Source of the DNA: JBFXAM01 sp050184295
Lineage (GTDB): Bacteria; Planctomycetota; Phycisphaerae; UBA1845; Fen-1342
DNA length: 14,911 bases
Direction: 5' to 3'
Assembly (NCBI GenBank): GCA_050184295.1
Contig: JBFXAM010000111.1
Location: forward strand, 1 to 14,911
Part shown: positions 8,201 to 14,254 of the stretch, piece after piece
Position numbering within the stretch: position 1 is the first letter of the stretch
How the letters are laid out: each line of letters starts with the position of its first letter
Position numbers and translations under genes: made by a program
The notes under the pieces: generated by a model
Seen by the model: the letters and a program-made list of their open reading frames with translations, nothing else
The model's database searches: none
Told to the model about the DNA's origin: nothing

Positions 8201-8577
8201 GCTTCAAGACAAACGTCGAGGGACTGAGCGGCGCGTTGGACAGCGTTTCGAAACTCCGCGGGGTGCGGTTCGATTGGAAACGGGACGAGTTTCCCGAACG
8301 TCAGTTCAGCGACATCCGCCAGATCGGGTTCATCGCCCAGGAGATCGAGGAGGTAATCCCCGAGGCCGTACTGCAGGGCAGCGACGGCTACTACACCGTC
8401 GACTACGGGCGCGTTACGCCGATGCTGGTCGAGGCGATCAAGGAACTGCGCGCTGAAAAGGATGCCGAGACCGCGGCATTGCGTCTCGACAACGAGACCC
8501 TGCGCGCCCGCGTCGACCGGCTCGAAGCGCTGCTGGCCGTCAGCGTCGAGCAGGCGGCAACCGCCTCAGACAAGTAA
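5293..8577 (+). CDS. giant secreted glycine-rich repeat protein with Peptidase_S74 chaperone domain, 1094 aa
   Basis: A predicted exported, probably trimeric fibre-like surface protein. Order: signal peptide 1-25 (cleavage after ALA-Q); N-terminal domain about 26-135 opening DLTYQGRLTESGSPVEG, a beta-rich module often found at the start of such proteins; a VGIGTNAP..KLHV segment near 155-175; about 35 repeats of 15 residues, consensus (S/A)T(V/I)(G/A)GGxxNxAxxxx, at 220-793; a FIWADS/VGIGTNAP..LHV module to about 950; and an S74 intramolecular chaperone from S967 (SDARFK, IGFIAQEIEEVIPEAV, VDYGRVTPMLVEAIKEL), ending in a coiled coil at about 1050-1085. Ser967 and Lys972 match the dyad that releases this domain in phage endosialidases, so cleavage just before Ser967 is expected (inference). 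GGAGG six bases before the ATG supports the start. A tandem paralogue follows after a 62-bp gap. The ligand is unknown; adhesion or matrix roles are guesses. Confidence 0.85.
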   Translation: MNRPSRGSVTALVTLLTVCGAPALAQDPLGSDLTYQGRLTESGSPVEGSAAMRFWLYNAASGGNVVAGPVDRLNVPIAEGVFTVELDFGAAAFGPDARWLEIEVRTTSPGSVCSDGTCTVLAPRQRVTAAPVALYALNGPPGGGGDDGDWMIVGDDLHTVPTGNVGIGTNAPLFKLHVVTTTIGDGVNLPGLRTQITSSAPNVIGGDGSNSIAASMHTATIAGGANNSISVGGLEATIGGGLSNLATGRQSTVAGGQGNAASGFRSAIGGGHSNQASTTHATIAGGFNNDAQATGAAVGGGEDNAVWDNLGVIAGGKQNTIGVAGGSFDEAAYGAIGGGEDNVVTGWYGAIAGGRNNQAGANSFIGGGANNEAIGSAVIGGGSGNSATGSGWATVAGGGDNTAFGHAATVGGGQLNGSTGYGSTVGGGVDNHASQRAPTIAGGESNVASADASTVGGGRYNLASGVGSTVGGGEVNRALARNSTISGGGPLDVGNAENTNNRVYDDYGTIGGGGGNRAGSDDANTTTATFATVAGGRDNQASDFGAAVAGGDSNHAAGYLSFIGGGQNNEASGNYAAVGCGIDNKATQVFTAITGGQANEALANYSAIGGGLNNKATDELATIGGGGGNRAGSDDADATNAPFATVAGGEDNQVLASHGFIGGGGTRPGFSPGNRVRDDYSTIGGGAGNTAGDDDLDPRSADFATVGGGDRNRAAGRGSTVGGGGQNDATRSNSTVGGGYNNKATGDLATVAGGFFNSATSFAATVGGGSENDASGYSATVPGGNRNLAGGTHSLAAGFRAKVRTSDPDSPYYSGDVNGDKGTFIWADSTEVDFVSSGPNQFLIRASGGVGIGTNAPAAPLHVSAPQGVVRVDSTGTQSPAIEFRNLSSATNVALGTLNFVNVAGLYPGQISYVDDEFIDYMTFRVGGNERVRFTGDGNVGIGTTAPSQRLHVSGNICATGTIGVCSDARFKTNVEGLSGALDSVSKLRGVRFDWKRDEFPERQFSDIRQIGFIAQEIEEVIPEAVLQGSDGYYTVDYGRVTPMLVEAIKELRAEKDAETAALRLDNETLRARVDRLEALLAVSVEQAATASDK
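5377..5603 (+). repeat. direct repeat A, copy 1 (N-terminal domain of the first paralogue)
   Basis: A 227-bp coding block (residues 29-104) matching 8718-8944 with 13 differences by my count, most of them third-position. It marks the shared ancestry of the two tandem genes. Confidence 0.85.
5950..7671 (+). repeat. array of about 35 imperfect 45-bp coding repeats
   Basis: In-frame tandem units encode a 15-residue pattern with a GGG or AGG core, an Asn three residues after it, and Ala two further on. The cleanest run is 7441-7671 (five consecutive 15-residue units). DNA identity between units is low apart from the GGCGGCGGC core, so the array is old rather than a recent slippage product. Some units carry 8-14-residue insertions (6760-6890, 7180-7225, 7270-7330, 7365-7400). 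Confidence 0.85.
7873..8099 (+). repeat. direct repeat B, copy 1 (near-identical module, first paralogue)
   Basis: A 227-bp block (residues 861-936) matching 10143-10369 with only five differences by my count, much closer than block A, while the sequence on both sides diverges sharply. Confidence 0.9.
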
Positions 8578-8627
8578 CACCGTTGGGCCAGGAACACAGC
8601 ACATCGCCGGCTTCGACGCCGGGCGGC

Positions 8628-8632
8628 AGGAG
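8628..8632 (+). promoter_or_regulatory. Shine-Dalgarno AGGAG deciding the start of the second paralogue
   Basis: AGGAG lies seven bases before ATG 8640. The longer alternative start at 8583 would place 19 polar residues ahead of a standard signal peptide and has no comparable site. Confidence 0.65.
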
Positions 8633-8639
8633 AGTGGTC

Positions 8640-10865
8640 ATGTCTCGATTCGTGTGCATCGCGTCCGCGATTCTTGGATCGGTTTCACTGGTCGCGCCGG
8701 CCCTGGCACAGTCTCCGCTGGGCTCGGACCTGACCTATCAAGGTCGCCTGACCGAGTCGGGCAGCCCTGTCGAGGGAAGCGCAGCCATGCGTTTCTGGCT
8801 CTACGACGCGGCCAGCGGCGGCAACGTCGTGGCCGGGCCGGTCGACCGGCTGAACGTCCCGCTTGCCGAGGGGCTGTTCACGGTCGAGCTCGACTTCGGA
8901 GCCGCCGCGTTCGGGCCGGATGCCCGCTGGCTGGAGATTGAGGTCAACACGTCGAGCCCGGGCAATCCCTGCGGCGACATGGCCTGCGACGTGCTCAGTC
9001 CGCGTCAGAAGATCACGGCAGCGCCTATCGCACTGGCACTGCGACATCTTCGCACGGAATCCACTGCCGGCGCACCAAACGTGATCGGCGGAGACAACAC
9101 CAATGTCGTCAGCGGTGGAGCCGACGGGGTCACCATTGGTGGCGGACTGAGGAACAGCGCCTCGGGCGGAGCCGGGACGGTGGCCGGCGGACAGTTTAAT
9201 CAGGCCAACGGCGCCAGCTCAGCCGTCGGCGGGGGAGTAGGCAACATCGCCACCGGACAGGAGTCCACCATACCCGGCGGCACGTCGAATCGGGCGCAGG
9301 GTCGGAGCAGCTTCGCCGCCGGCGTGTTGGCAAACGCCGCCCACGACCGGGCGTTCGTCTGGTCCGGCGACAACGTCGATTTCACTTCCACCGCCGCCGG
9401 CCAGTTCCTGGTGCGGGCCCCCGGCGGAGTCGGTATCGGAACAAACTCCCCTTCCCAGCCGTTGCACGTCCGCGCCCCCCTGGGCGTCGCGCGGTTGGAC
9501 ACGACGAGCTCAGTCCTCGGTGCACTGCTTGAGCTTCGCACTGAACATGCGTCGCCCCTGATTCTCGGCGCAATCAATTTCCTTAACGCCGCGGGTGAGG
9601 TGCCCGGACAGCTTGCTTACGAGGCCGACCACGAGTTGACGTTCCGCGTCAACGGACTGGAGCGCATGCGGATCGACAGTTCGGGAGACGTCGGTATCGG
9701 GGTCAGCCCGCCGAACGCTAGGCTCCATGTCCTCGCGACAACGGCCGCAGCCGTCGCAAATACCGCGACATTCGAGGCCCCCGCGATCGGGCCGAACGCC
9801 AGCTACATCCACTATGGCGCCGAAGGCGACTGGTACATTCGCGCCGCCGACGCCACCGGGCTGGGCAAGGTAGTGATTCAGGATACACTCGGCCCCGTAA
9901 CGATCGGTACGACCAACCCACTCGGATCAAAGGTCAACGTCGCGGCCAACGACCCGGTCGGGCTTCAGGTTATGAACACGGCAAACAACGGCCAGGGAAT
10001 TCTTGTGACGGCCCAGAACGGGACCAATCCCTGGGCACTGCACGCCGTGGCGCCGCCCAATACCGGCTTTGCCGGTAGGTTTTCTGGCCGTGTGTACGCG
10101 TCGGGGAGTGTGGGCATCGGTACCGAGTCGCCCGCCTGGCCCCTGCACGTCAGCGCCCCCCAGGGCGTCGTGCGCGTCGATTCGACTGGCACTCAGAGCC
10201 CGGCGATCGAGTTTCGAAACCTTTCTTCCGCGACGAACGTGACGCTTGGAACGCTGAACTTCGTCAACCTCGCCGGGCTGTTTCCGGGGCAGATCTCCTA
10301 TGTCGACGACGAGTTCATCGACTACATGACGTTTCGTGTCGGCGGCAACGAGCGAGTGCGCTTCACCGGGAATGGCAATGTCGGCATTGGGACGATCGCA
10401 CCGAGCCAGTTGCTCAGCGTGAATGGCAGCGCCGGCAAGCCCGGCGGCGGCGACTGGTCGGTCTTCAGTGACGAACGCCTCAAACAGAACATTACGCCGA
10501 TGCCCGACGCGCTCGATCGCCTGATGCGCCTGCACGGCTACGAGTTTGAGTACACGGCCGATGCGGTCGAACGCGGACGCGGCCTGCCCGGTCGCCAGAT
10601 CGGCCTGATCGCTCAGGAAGTTCAGCGAGTCTTCCCGGATTGGGTCGAGCAGGACGCCGACGGCTACCTGTTCGTCACGGAGCGCGCCACGACTGCCCTG
10701 ATGGTCGAAAGTCTGCGCCAGCTCCGCACTGAACAGGACGCCGAAGTCGCCGCCGTGCGGGCGGAGAATGAGGATCTGCGCGCTCGCCTAAATCGTCTGG
10801 AGGCGCGTCTCGATGCGATATTGGGTCAGACGGAAGGCGACCATCCGCAATCCGATTTCCGATGA
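8640..10865 (+). CDS. secreted glycine-rich repeat protein with Peptidase_S74 chaperone domain, 741 aa (short paralogue)
   Basis: Paralogue of the 1094-aa protein upstream. Order: signal peptide 1-24 (VSLVAPALA-Q); shared N-terminal domain about 25-135; only four GGGxxNxA repeats at 165-223; an AFVWSGDNVDF segment; a divergent copy of the VGIGT..P..LHV module at about 260-350; a unique stretch 355-485 (includes YIHYGAEGDWYIRA and a second VGIGTESP..LHV near 490-505); the near-identical module 502-577; and an S74 domain from S610 (SDERLKQNI, IGLIAQEVQRVFPDWV, LMVESLRQLRTE) ending in a coiled coil. Ser610 and Lys615 keep the self-cleavage dyad. Its S74 domain is clearly diverged from the upstream one, unlike the module just before it. 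It sits 62 bp after the first paralogue on the same strand, so they probably share a transcript; a terminator-like hairpin follows. The two products might form mixed or alternative fibres, but that is inference. Confidence 0.85.
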   Translation: MSRFVCIASAILGSVSLVAPALAQSPLGSDLTYQGRLTESGSPVEGSAAMRFWLYDAASGGNVVAGPVDRLNVPLAEGLFTVELDFGAAAFGPDARWLEIEVNTSSPGNPCGDMACDVLSPRQKITAAPIALALRHLRTESTAGAPNVIGGDNTNVVSGGADGVTIGGGLRNSASGGAGTVAGGQFNQANGASSAVGGGVGNIATGQESTIPGGTSNRAQGRSSFAAGVLANAAHDRAFVWSGDNVDFTSTAAGQFLVRAPGGVGIGTNSPSQPLHVRAPLGVARLDTTSSVLGALLELRTEHASPLILGAINFLNAAGEVPGQLAYEADHELTFRVNGLERMRIDSSGDVGIGVSPPNARLHVLATTAAAVANTATFEAPAIGPNASYIHYGAEGDWYIRAADATGLGKVVIQDTLGPVTIGTTNPLGSKVNVAANDPVGLQVMNTANNGQGILVTAQNGTNPWALHAVAPPNTGFAGRFSGRVYASGSVGIGTESPAWPLHVSAPQGVVRVDSTGTQSPAIEFRNLSSATNVTLGTLNFVNLAGLFPGQISYVDDEFIDYMTFRVGGNERVRFTGNGNVGIGTIAPSQLLSVNGSAGKPGGGDWSVFSDERLKQNITPMPDALDRLMRLHGYEFEYTADAVERGRGLPGRQIGLIAQEVQRVFPDWVEQDADGYLFVTERATTALMVESLRQLRTEQDAEVAAVRAENEDLRARLNRLEARLDAILGQTEGDHPQSDFR
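8718..8944 (+). repeat. direct repeat A, copy 2
   Basis: Encodes residues 27-102 of the second paralogue and matches 5377-5603 at about 94% by my count. Confidence 0.85.
9132..9308 (+). repeat. short array of four 45-bp-type coding repeats
   Basis: Encodes IGGGLRNSA, VAGGQFNQA, VGGGVGNIA and IPGGTSNRA at roughly 15-residue spacing: the same unit as the long array upstream, with about one ninth the copy number. Confidence 0.8.
10143..10369 (+). repeat. direct repeat B, copy 2
   Basis: Matches 7873-8099 at 222 of 227 positions by my count and is in the same reading frame. Three of the five differences change an amino acid (A/T, V/L and Y/F). Confidence 0.9.
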
Positions 10866-11338
10866 CCGTAGGGGTCGATCAAGCGAGGGAATTGAGGACG
10901 CCGGCCGGAACCGCACCGCGGGGCTGCAGCGAGGTTGCCGGCCGCTATACCGCGTCCTCCGCGGACGGAGACACTACCCGCCCTACCGTACTACTGAAAG
11001 GAGAACCGGGCGAGCCGCTCTCGTGGCATCCGCTGACCGCGTGTCCAGTTCTAACCGTGTGCACTTCTGGAAGCTCGAAGAGCGGGTCTACGCGAAGCCG
11101 CCTCGCCAGCCACGCAGTGCGGACGGAATCCGCCGTTGTGACAGCTGACTTCGCGCAACGGCACTCCTCCCGGTTGTGCGTGATCCCGCGGACCGGCAAA
11201 GGAGAATTGTCGCGGCACCGTCCAAGCACGAAGCGTGTCCGCCGACCGCCTGAAACGACGCCCGTTACGGCGGCGGGTAACATCAATTCGCCTCGGGCTC
11301 GGACGCCCGTGCGCTTGAACAATCGGCCGGGAGAATTC
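10866..11338. other. 473-bp stretch with no supportable gene
   Basis: Open frames exist on both strands, including an upstream extension of the next gene's frame to 10862, but their translations are Arg/Pro/Ser/Thr-rich with no motif and no ribosome site. It contains the hairpin at 10902-10944 and presumably the promoter of the next gene; I see no tRNA or recognisable RNA. Confidence 0.5.
10902..10944 (+). terminator. terminator-like hairpin after the paralogue pair
   Basis: Left arm 10902-10912 (CGGCCGGAACC) pairs with right arm 10933-10944 through 11 base pairs with one bulged G at 10937, around a 20-base loop, 37 bases after the stop codon. There is no following T-run, so it is not a classical intrinsic terminator; it could instead protect the 3' end. 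Confidence 0.4.
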
Positions 11339-11725
11339 ATGGCGACTGGTCGCAAGGCACGGACCGAGTCCGCGGGCATGAAGGCCCTGCGGCGGTTCGT
11401 TTTGCGTCTGCCCGAGGTCGAGGAGGGCGCCTCGTGCGTGAACCGCGCGTTCCGCGCGCGGGGCAAGGCCTTTGCGTACCTGGGAATGAAGGCGGACCAC
11501 TACAAGCTGATGGTCAAACCTACAGATTCCGTGGAGCATGCGCAGGCGCTTGCACGAGAGCGACCAGACGCATTTGACGTCGGCAAGCACGGCTGGACCA
11601 CGATCCGGCTGCCGCATACCCAACGGGCGCCCAAGGGGCTTCTGGAGGCATGGATCGAAGAGAGCTATCGCGCGCTCGCGCCCGCGCCGCTGGTCAAGCG
11701 ACTGAGTGGAGGCGCGGCGCGTTGA
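11339..11725 (+). CDS. MmcQ/YjbR-family protein, 128 aa
   Basis: A small cytoplasmic protein of the MmcQ/YjbR family, which adopts a CyaY-like fold and is often annotated as DNA-binding without a defined role. Family features visible: an opening helix ALRRFVLRLPEVEEG, a strand pair FAYLGMKADHYKLMVKP, the helix HAQALARERPDAFDVG, the diagnostic KHGWTTIRLP, and a final helix LLEAWIEESYRALAP. The ATG has GGAG five bases upstream. The longer open frame extends about 480 bases further but its translation is not protein-like. Converges with the VOC-family gene, with 56 bp between their stops. Length is near the usual 115-125 residues. Confidence 0.85.
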   Translation: MATGRKARTESAGMKALRRFVLRLPEVEEGASCVNRAFRARGKAFAYLGMKADHYKLMVKPTDSVEHAQALARERPDAFDVGKHGWTTIRLPHTQRAPKGLLEAWIEESYRALAPAPLVKRLSGGAAR

Positions 11726-11781
11726 TCGCGGATTTCGAACACGGGGGTTGCGAGCCGGCGCGATCGAATGACGAAAGCGCG

Positions 11782-12117
11782 TCAGCCCGGCGACTTCTGC
11801 TCGCTGACGGAGATCTCCAGTCCGTCGGGGTCTTTATACACGGCGATGCGGACGCCAAACGTCGCGGTGGGCGGCTGGACGCAGGTCACTTTTTGCGCCA
11901 TCAGCTTCTTGTGATATTCATCGAGATCTGGCACGCTCCAGCCCGGCCGGCTCCGGCCCCCGCCTTCGCCGCCGTGGAGTGCGAGCGTTGCCCCCTCCGT
12001 GGCGAACTCGGTCCATCCTGGCGTCTCGAACTTCAGCGGTAGGCCCATCACATCGCGATAGAAGGCGACTGCCTGCTTCATGTCGCTGACGAACACGATC
12101 GCGTAGTTGACTCGCAT
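11782..12117 (-). CDS. VOC (glyoxalase/bleomycin-resistance) superfamily protein, 111 aa
   Basis: A single vicinal-oxygen-chelate domain covers the whole protein: the first beta-alpha unit MRVNYAIVFVSDMKQAVAFY with RDVMGLPLKF, then FATEGATLALHGGEGG, the second unit GWSVPDLDEYHKKLMAQKVT, and the closing IAVYKDPDGLEISVSEQ, whose Glu is a usual metal ligand. The first ligand, often His in the opening strand, appears to be Asn or Tyr here, so catalysis or metal binding may differ; the substrate cannot be inferred. ATG 12117 has GGAG six bases upstream; ATG 12129 is a weaker choice. The frame is open to 12489, but those residues are low-complexity and not domain-like. Confidence 0.85.
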   Translation of the reverse strand: MRVNYAIVFVSDMKQAVAFYRDVMGLPLKFETPGWTEFATEGATLALHGGEGGGRSRPGWSVPDLDEYHKKLMAQKVTCVQPPTATFGVRIAVYKDPDGLEISVSEQKSPG

Positions 12118-12665
12118 GAGCAGCTCCATCGAACCGCGGCGACGATGCGTCGTGCGATGCGTCTGTTCCGGCACGCTTCTGATCATCATACCCGCGGCGA
12201 TGTCCTTGCGGAACAGCCTGTCGCCGACTTCGACTGCGTGAGTCGCCGACAATTCGGGGATGAACGGCGATGTCACCGCCCGATCGGGCGAACCTGCGCC
12301 CCAACAAGCGAGCGAGCGGTTACGAGCGTCTGACCGCCGCGCGGGGGGCGAAGCACACTCTCGATGAGTCGTGATCATTGCAGTCCCGACCGGATCGTCG
12401 ACGAGCGGCGGCGGCCGGTTGCCCGCAATCCTGCGGCTGGGCGCGTCCGCCATGGACGCCGGAACTGCGGCGCGGGGCGTTCGCAACACGATCGCGGCTG
12501 GTCCCGCAAGTCAAGCCACCGGGGTGCTCGCGGCTTGCGCCTTGAACACCCCGGCAGCACTCGGAGAGGACAACGTCCGCGCGGGGTCGAATCCTCGCGG
12601 ACCATGCGGAGGAGGCTTCGCGCGTCGATCACAAGTGCGAACTCGCGATCAAACCGGCGTCAGCA
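12118..12665. other. about 550 bp with no supportable gene
   Basis: Frames on both strands give Arg-rich, motif-free translations. A perfect 8-bp inverted repeat, CCGGGGTG at 12519-12526 and CACCCCGG at 12547-12554, encloses a 20-base loop. It lies in the tail region of the minus-strand propeller gene and could be a second terminator, but has no T-run. The VOC gene's promoter should be near the left end of this stretch. Confidence 0.5.
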
Positions 12666-12691
12666 CGCACGCGGCATGCCGGACGCGTGCG
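12666..12691 (-). terminator. hairpin directly after the propeller-dockerin gene
   Basis: CGCACGCG (12666-12673) and CGCGTGCG (12684-12691) form a perfect 8-bp, G+C-rich stem with a 10-base spacer, beginning right at the stop codon (12694-12692). An alternative 10-bp palindrome, CGGCATGCCG (12672-12681), overlaps it. There is no T-run, so factor-independent termination is uncertain. Confidence 0.4.
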
Positions 12692-14023
12692 TCACACGCC
12701 GGACAGAATCGCGACAAAGGGATCGATGTCGAAGTTATTCACGAGTCCGTCGCCGTTGGCGTCACCGGCGCTGATGTCGCAGTTCGGGAACGTCGCGTGG
12801 TACTGCGCCGGATTGCTGAGCGCCAGCACGAACGGATCGATGTCGAAGTTGTTGACCAGCCCATCGCAGTTCATGTCCGCGACGAGCACGGGGGCGCACG
12901 TCTGATTCACGAGCAGCGACCAGTCGTTCGAATCGCGGTTCGCCGTCAGCAGTTCGCGATCGCGGTCGCCGTCGGTGTTGGCTGCAATCAGCGAGCCGGG
13001 GTTGGTCCCGACCGCCAAGACCTGGGCCGCCCCGAATGTGCCGCCGCCCAGGTTGGCGAGCGCCGAGACGTTGGCCGAATCCTGGTTTGCGGTCGCGAGG
13101 TCGAGCCGCCCGTCGCAGTTCAGATCGCTCGCCACGAGGACGCCGGGGTTGACACCGCCGGCCGCGTAGTTCACCGGACCCGCGTACGCGCCACCGCCGG
13201 CGTTCAGCCACACTCCCACGAAGTTCAGCCCGTTGCCGCTCGTCGCGCTGGCAATGTCCATGTCGCTGTCGCCATCAAGATCCGCCGCCACGACGCCGTC
13301 CGGCCGAAGATTGGCGCTGACCGGAAGCGAGCCGAACACAGAGAACACGCCGCCGGCGTTGCGCAGCAACATGAGCGTGCGGTCGCGGCTGATGCTCACG
13401 ACCAGGTCCATGTCGCCGTCGCCGTCCTGATCGCCGGCGGCAACGGCGCGTGGCTCCTCGCCAACCGCAATCGTCGCGGTGGCGAAAGCCGCCCCGCCGC
13501 CCGTGTTCGTCAGGATCGTCGCGGTGTTGCCGTCACGATCGGCGGTCGCAAGGTCCGCCGCGCCGTCGCCGTTCCAATCGCCGGTCGCGATCCAGCGCGG
13601 ATTGGCGCCGACCGCCACGCTTGCCCCGGGCGAAAACACGCCCGCACCGTTGTTCAGATAGACGCGCACCATGTTCACATTGTGCAGCGCGACCAACAGG
13701 TCGCGGTCCATGTCGCCGTCGATATCCACGGCGGTGAGATATCCCGCCCCCGTGCCGGCGCCAGGGAAGATGAACACCGGCGCGCCGAACACGTCGCCGG
13801 TCTTGAAGTGGACCGCGATGCGGTCCGGGGTGTCGAGCGTAAGCGCCGCGTCGGTCGCTCCGTCGCCGTTGAGGTCGGCCGCCGCGATGGTGTCCGGCCG
13901 TTCGACGGCGGGTGTATTCAGTGCCGGATCGAAGGTGAACTGCGCGAGTGCCGGCAGCGCTGTCCCCGCCACCGCGGCCAACAGCGTGGGGCGCCAAAGT
14001 GCGGATCTCTTGAGTCGCGTCAT
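12692..14023 (-). CDS. secreted seven-repeat FG-GAP/VCBS beta-propeller with dockerin-like C-terminus, 443 aa
   Basis: A predicted extracellular calcium-binding protein. A signal peptide (1-28; basic start, hydrophobic LLAAVAGTALPALA, cleavage before Q) is followed by seven blades, each marked by a DxDxDGxxD loop: DLNGDG at 50, DIDGDM at 100, DWNGDG at 149, DQDGDG at 198, DLDGDS at 248, DLNCDG at 300 and NTDGDR at 349. Seven such units match an integrin-alpha-like propeller. The C-terminus (about 383-440) has two copies of D(M/A)N(C/G)DGLVNNFDIDPFV, the paired calcium loops of dockerin-like tails seen on many planctomycete secreted proteins; whether they bind a cohesin is unknown. AGGAG lies eight bases before the ATG. 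A hairpin follows the stop. It is divergent from the acyltransferase-like gene. Binding of polymers or cell-surface partners is plausible, with no enzyme motif seen. Confidence 0.9.
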   Translation of the reverse strand: MTRLKRSALWRPTLLAAVAGTALPALAQFTFDPALNTPAVERPDTIAAADLNGDGATDAALTLDTPDRIAVHFKTGDVFGAPVFIFPGAGTGAGYLTAVDIDGDMDRDLLVALHNVNMVRVYLNNGAGVFSPGASVAVGANPRWIATGDWNGDGAADLATADRDGNTATILTNTGGGAAFATATIAVGEEPRAVAAGDQDGDGDMDLVVSISRDRTLMLLRNAGGVFSVFGSLPVSANLRPDGVVAADLDGDSDMDIASATSGNGLNFVGVWLNAGGGAYAGPVNYAAGGVNPGVLVASDLNCDGRLDLATANQDSANVSALANLGGGTFGAAQVLAVGTNPGSLIAANTDGDRDRELLTANRDSNDWSLLVNQTCAPVLVADMNCDGLVNNFDIDPFVLALSNPAQYHATFPNCDISAGDANGDGLVNNFDIDPFVAILSGV

Positions 14024-14254
14024 CGCTGTGTCTCCTGGCTGGTGGGCCGGGCGGGTTTCTGTCGTGAGCGACCGATCGACGCGCCCGACGTTGCCCGCGG
14101 CCTACGTGACCGCGGTGCTGCGCGCCCCCGTCGCCCGGAAGAACCGCGCCGCGACCGCGGAAATACACGGAATCCGCAAATCGGCGCGGCGGACGAACAC
14201 CCCGCGGCACGTGCCCCCTACTCATCCCGTCGCCACAGCGTTACAACCTTCGCC

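Noticed and set aside
10862..11338. N-terminal extension of the YjbR-family protein by 159 residues
   Set aside because: The translation has no family similarity and the domain starts right after ATG 11339, which has its own ribosome site.
12118..12489. N-terminal extension of the VOC protein by up to 124 residues
   Set aside because: The extra residues are low-complexity, the VOC fold is complete without them, and a GGAG site precedes ATG 12117.
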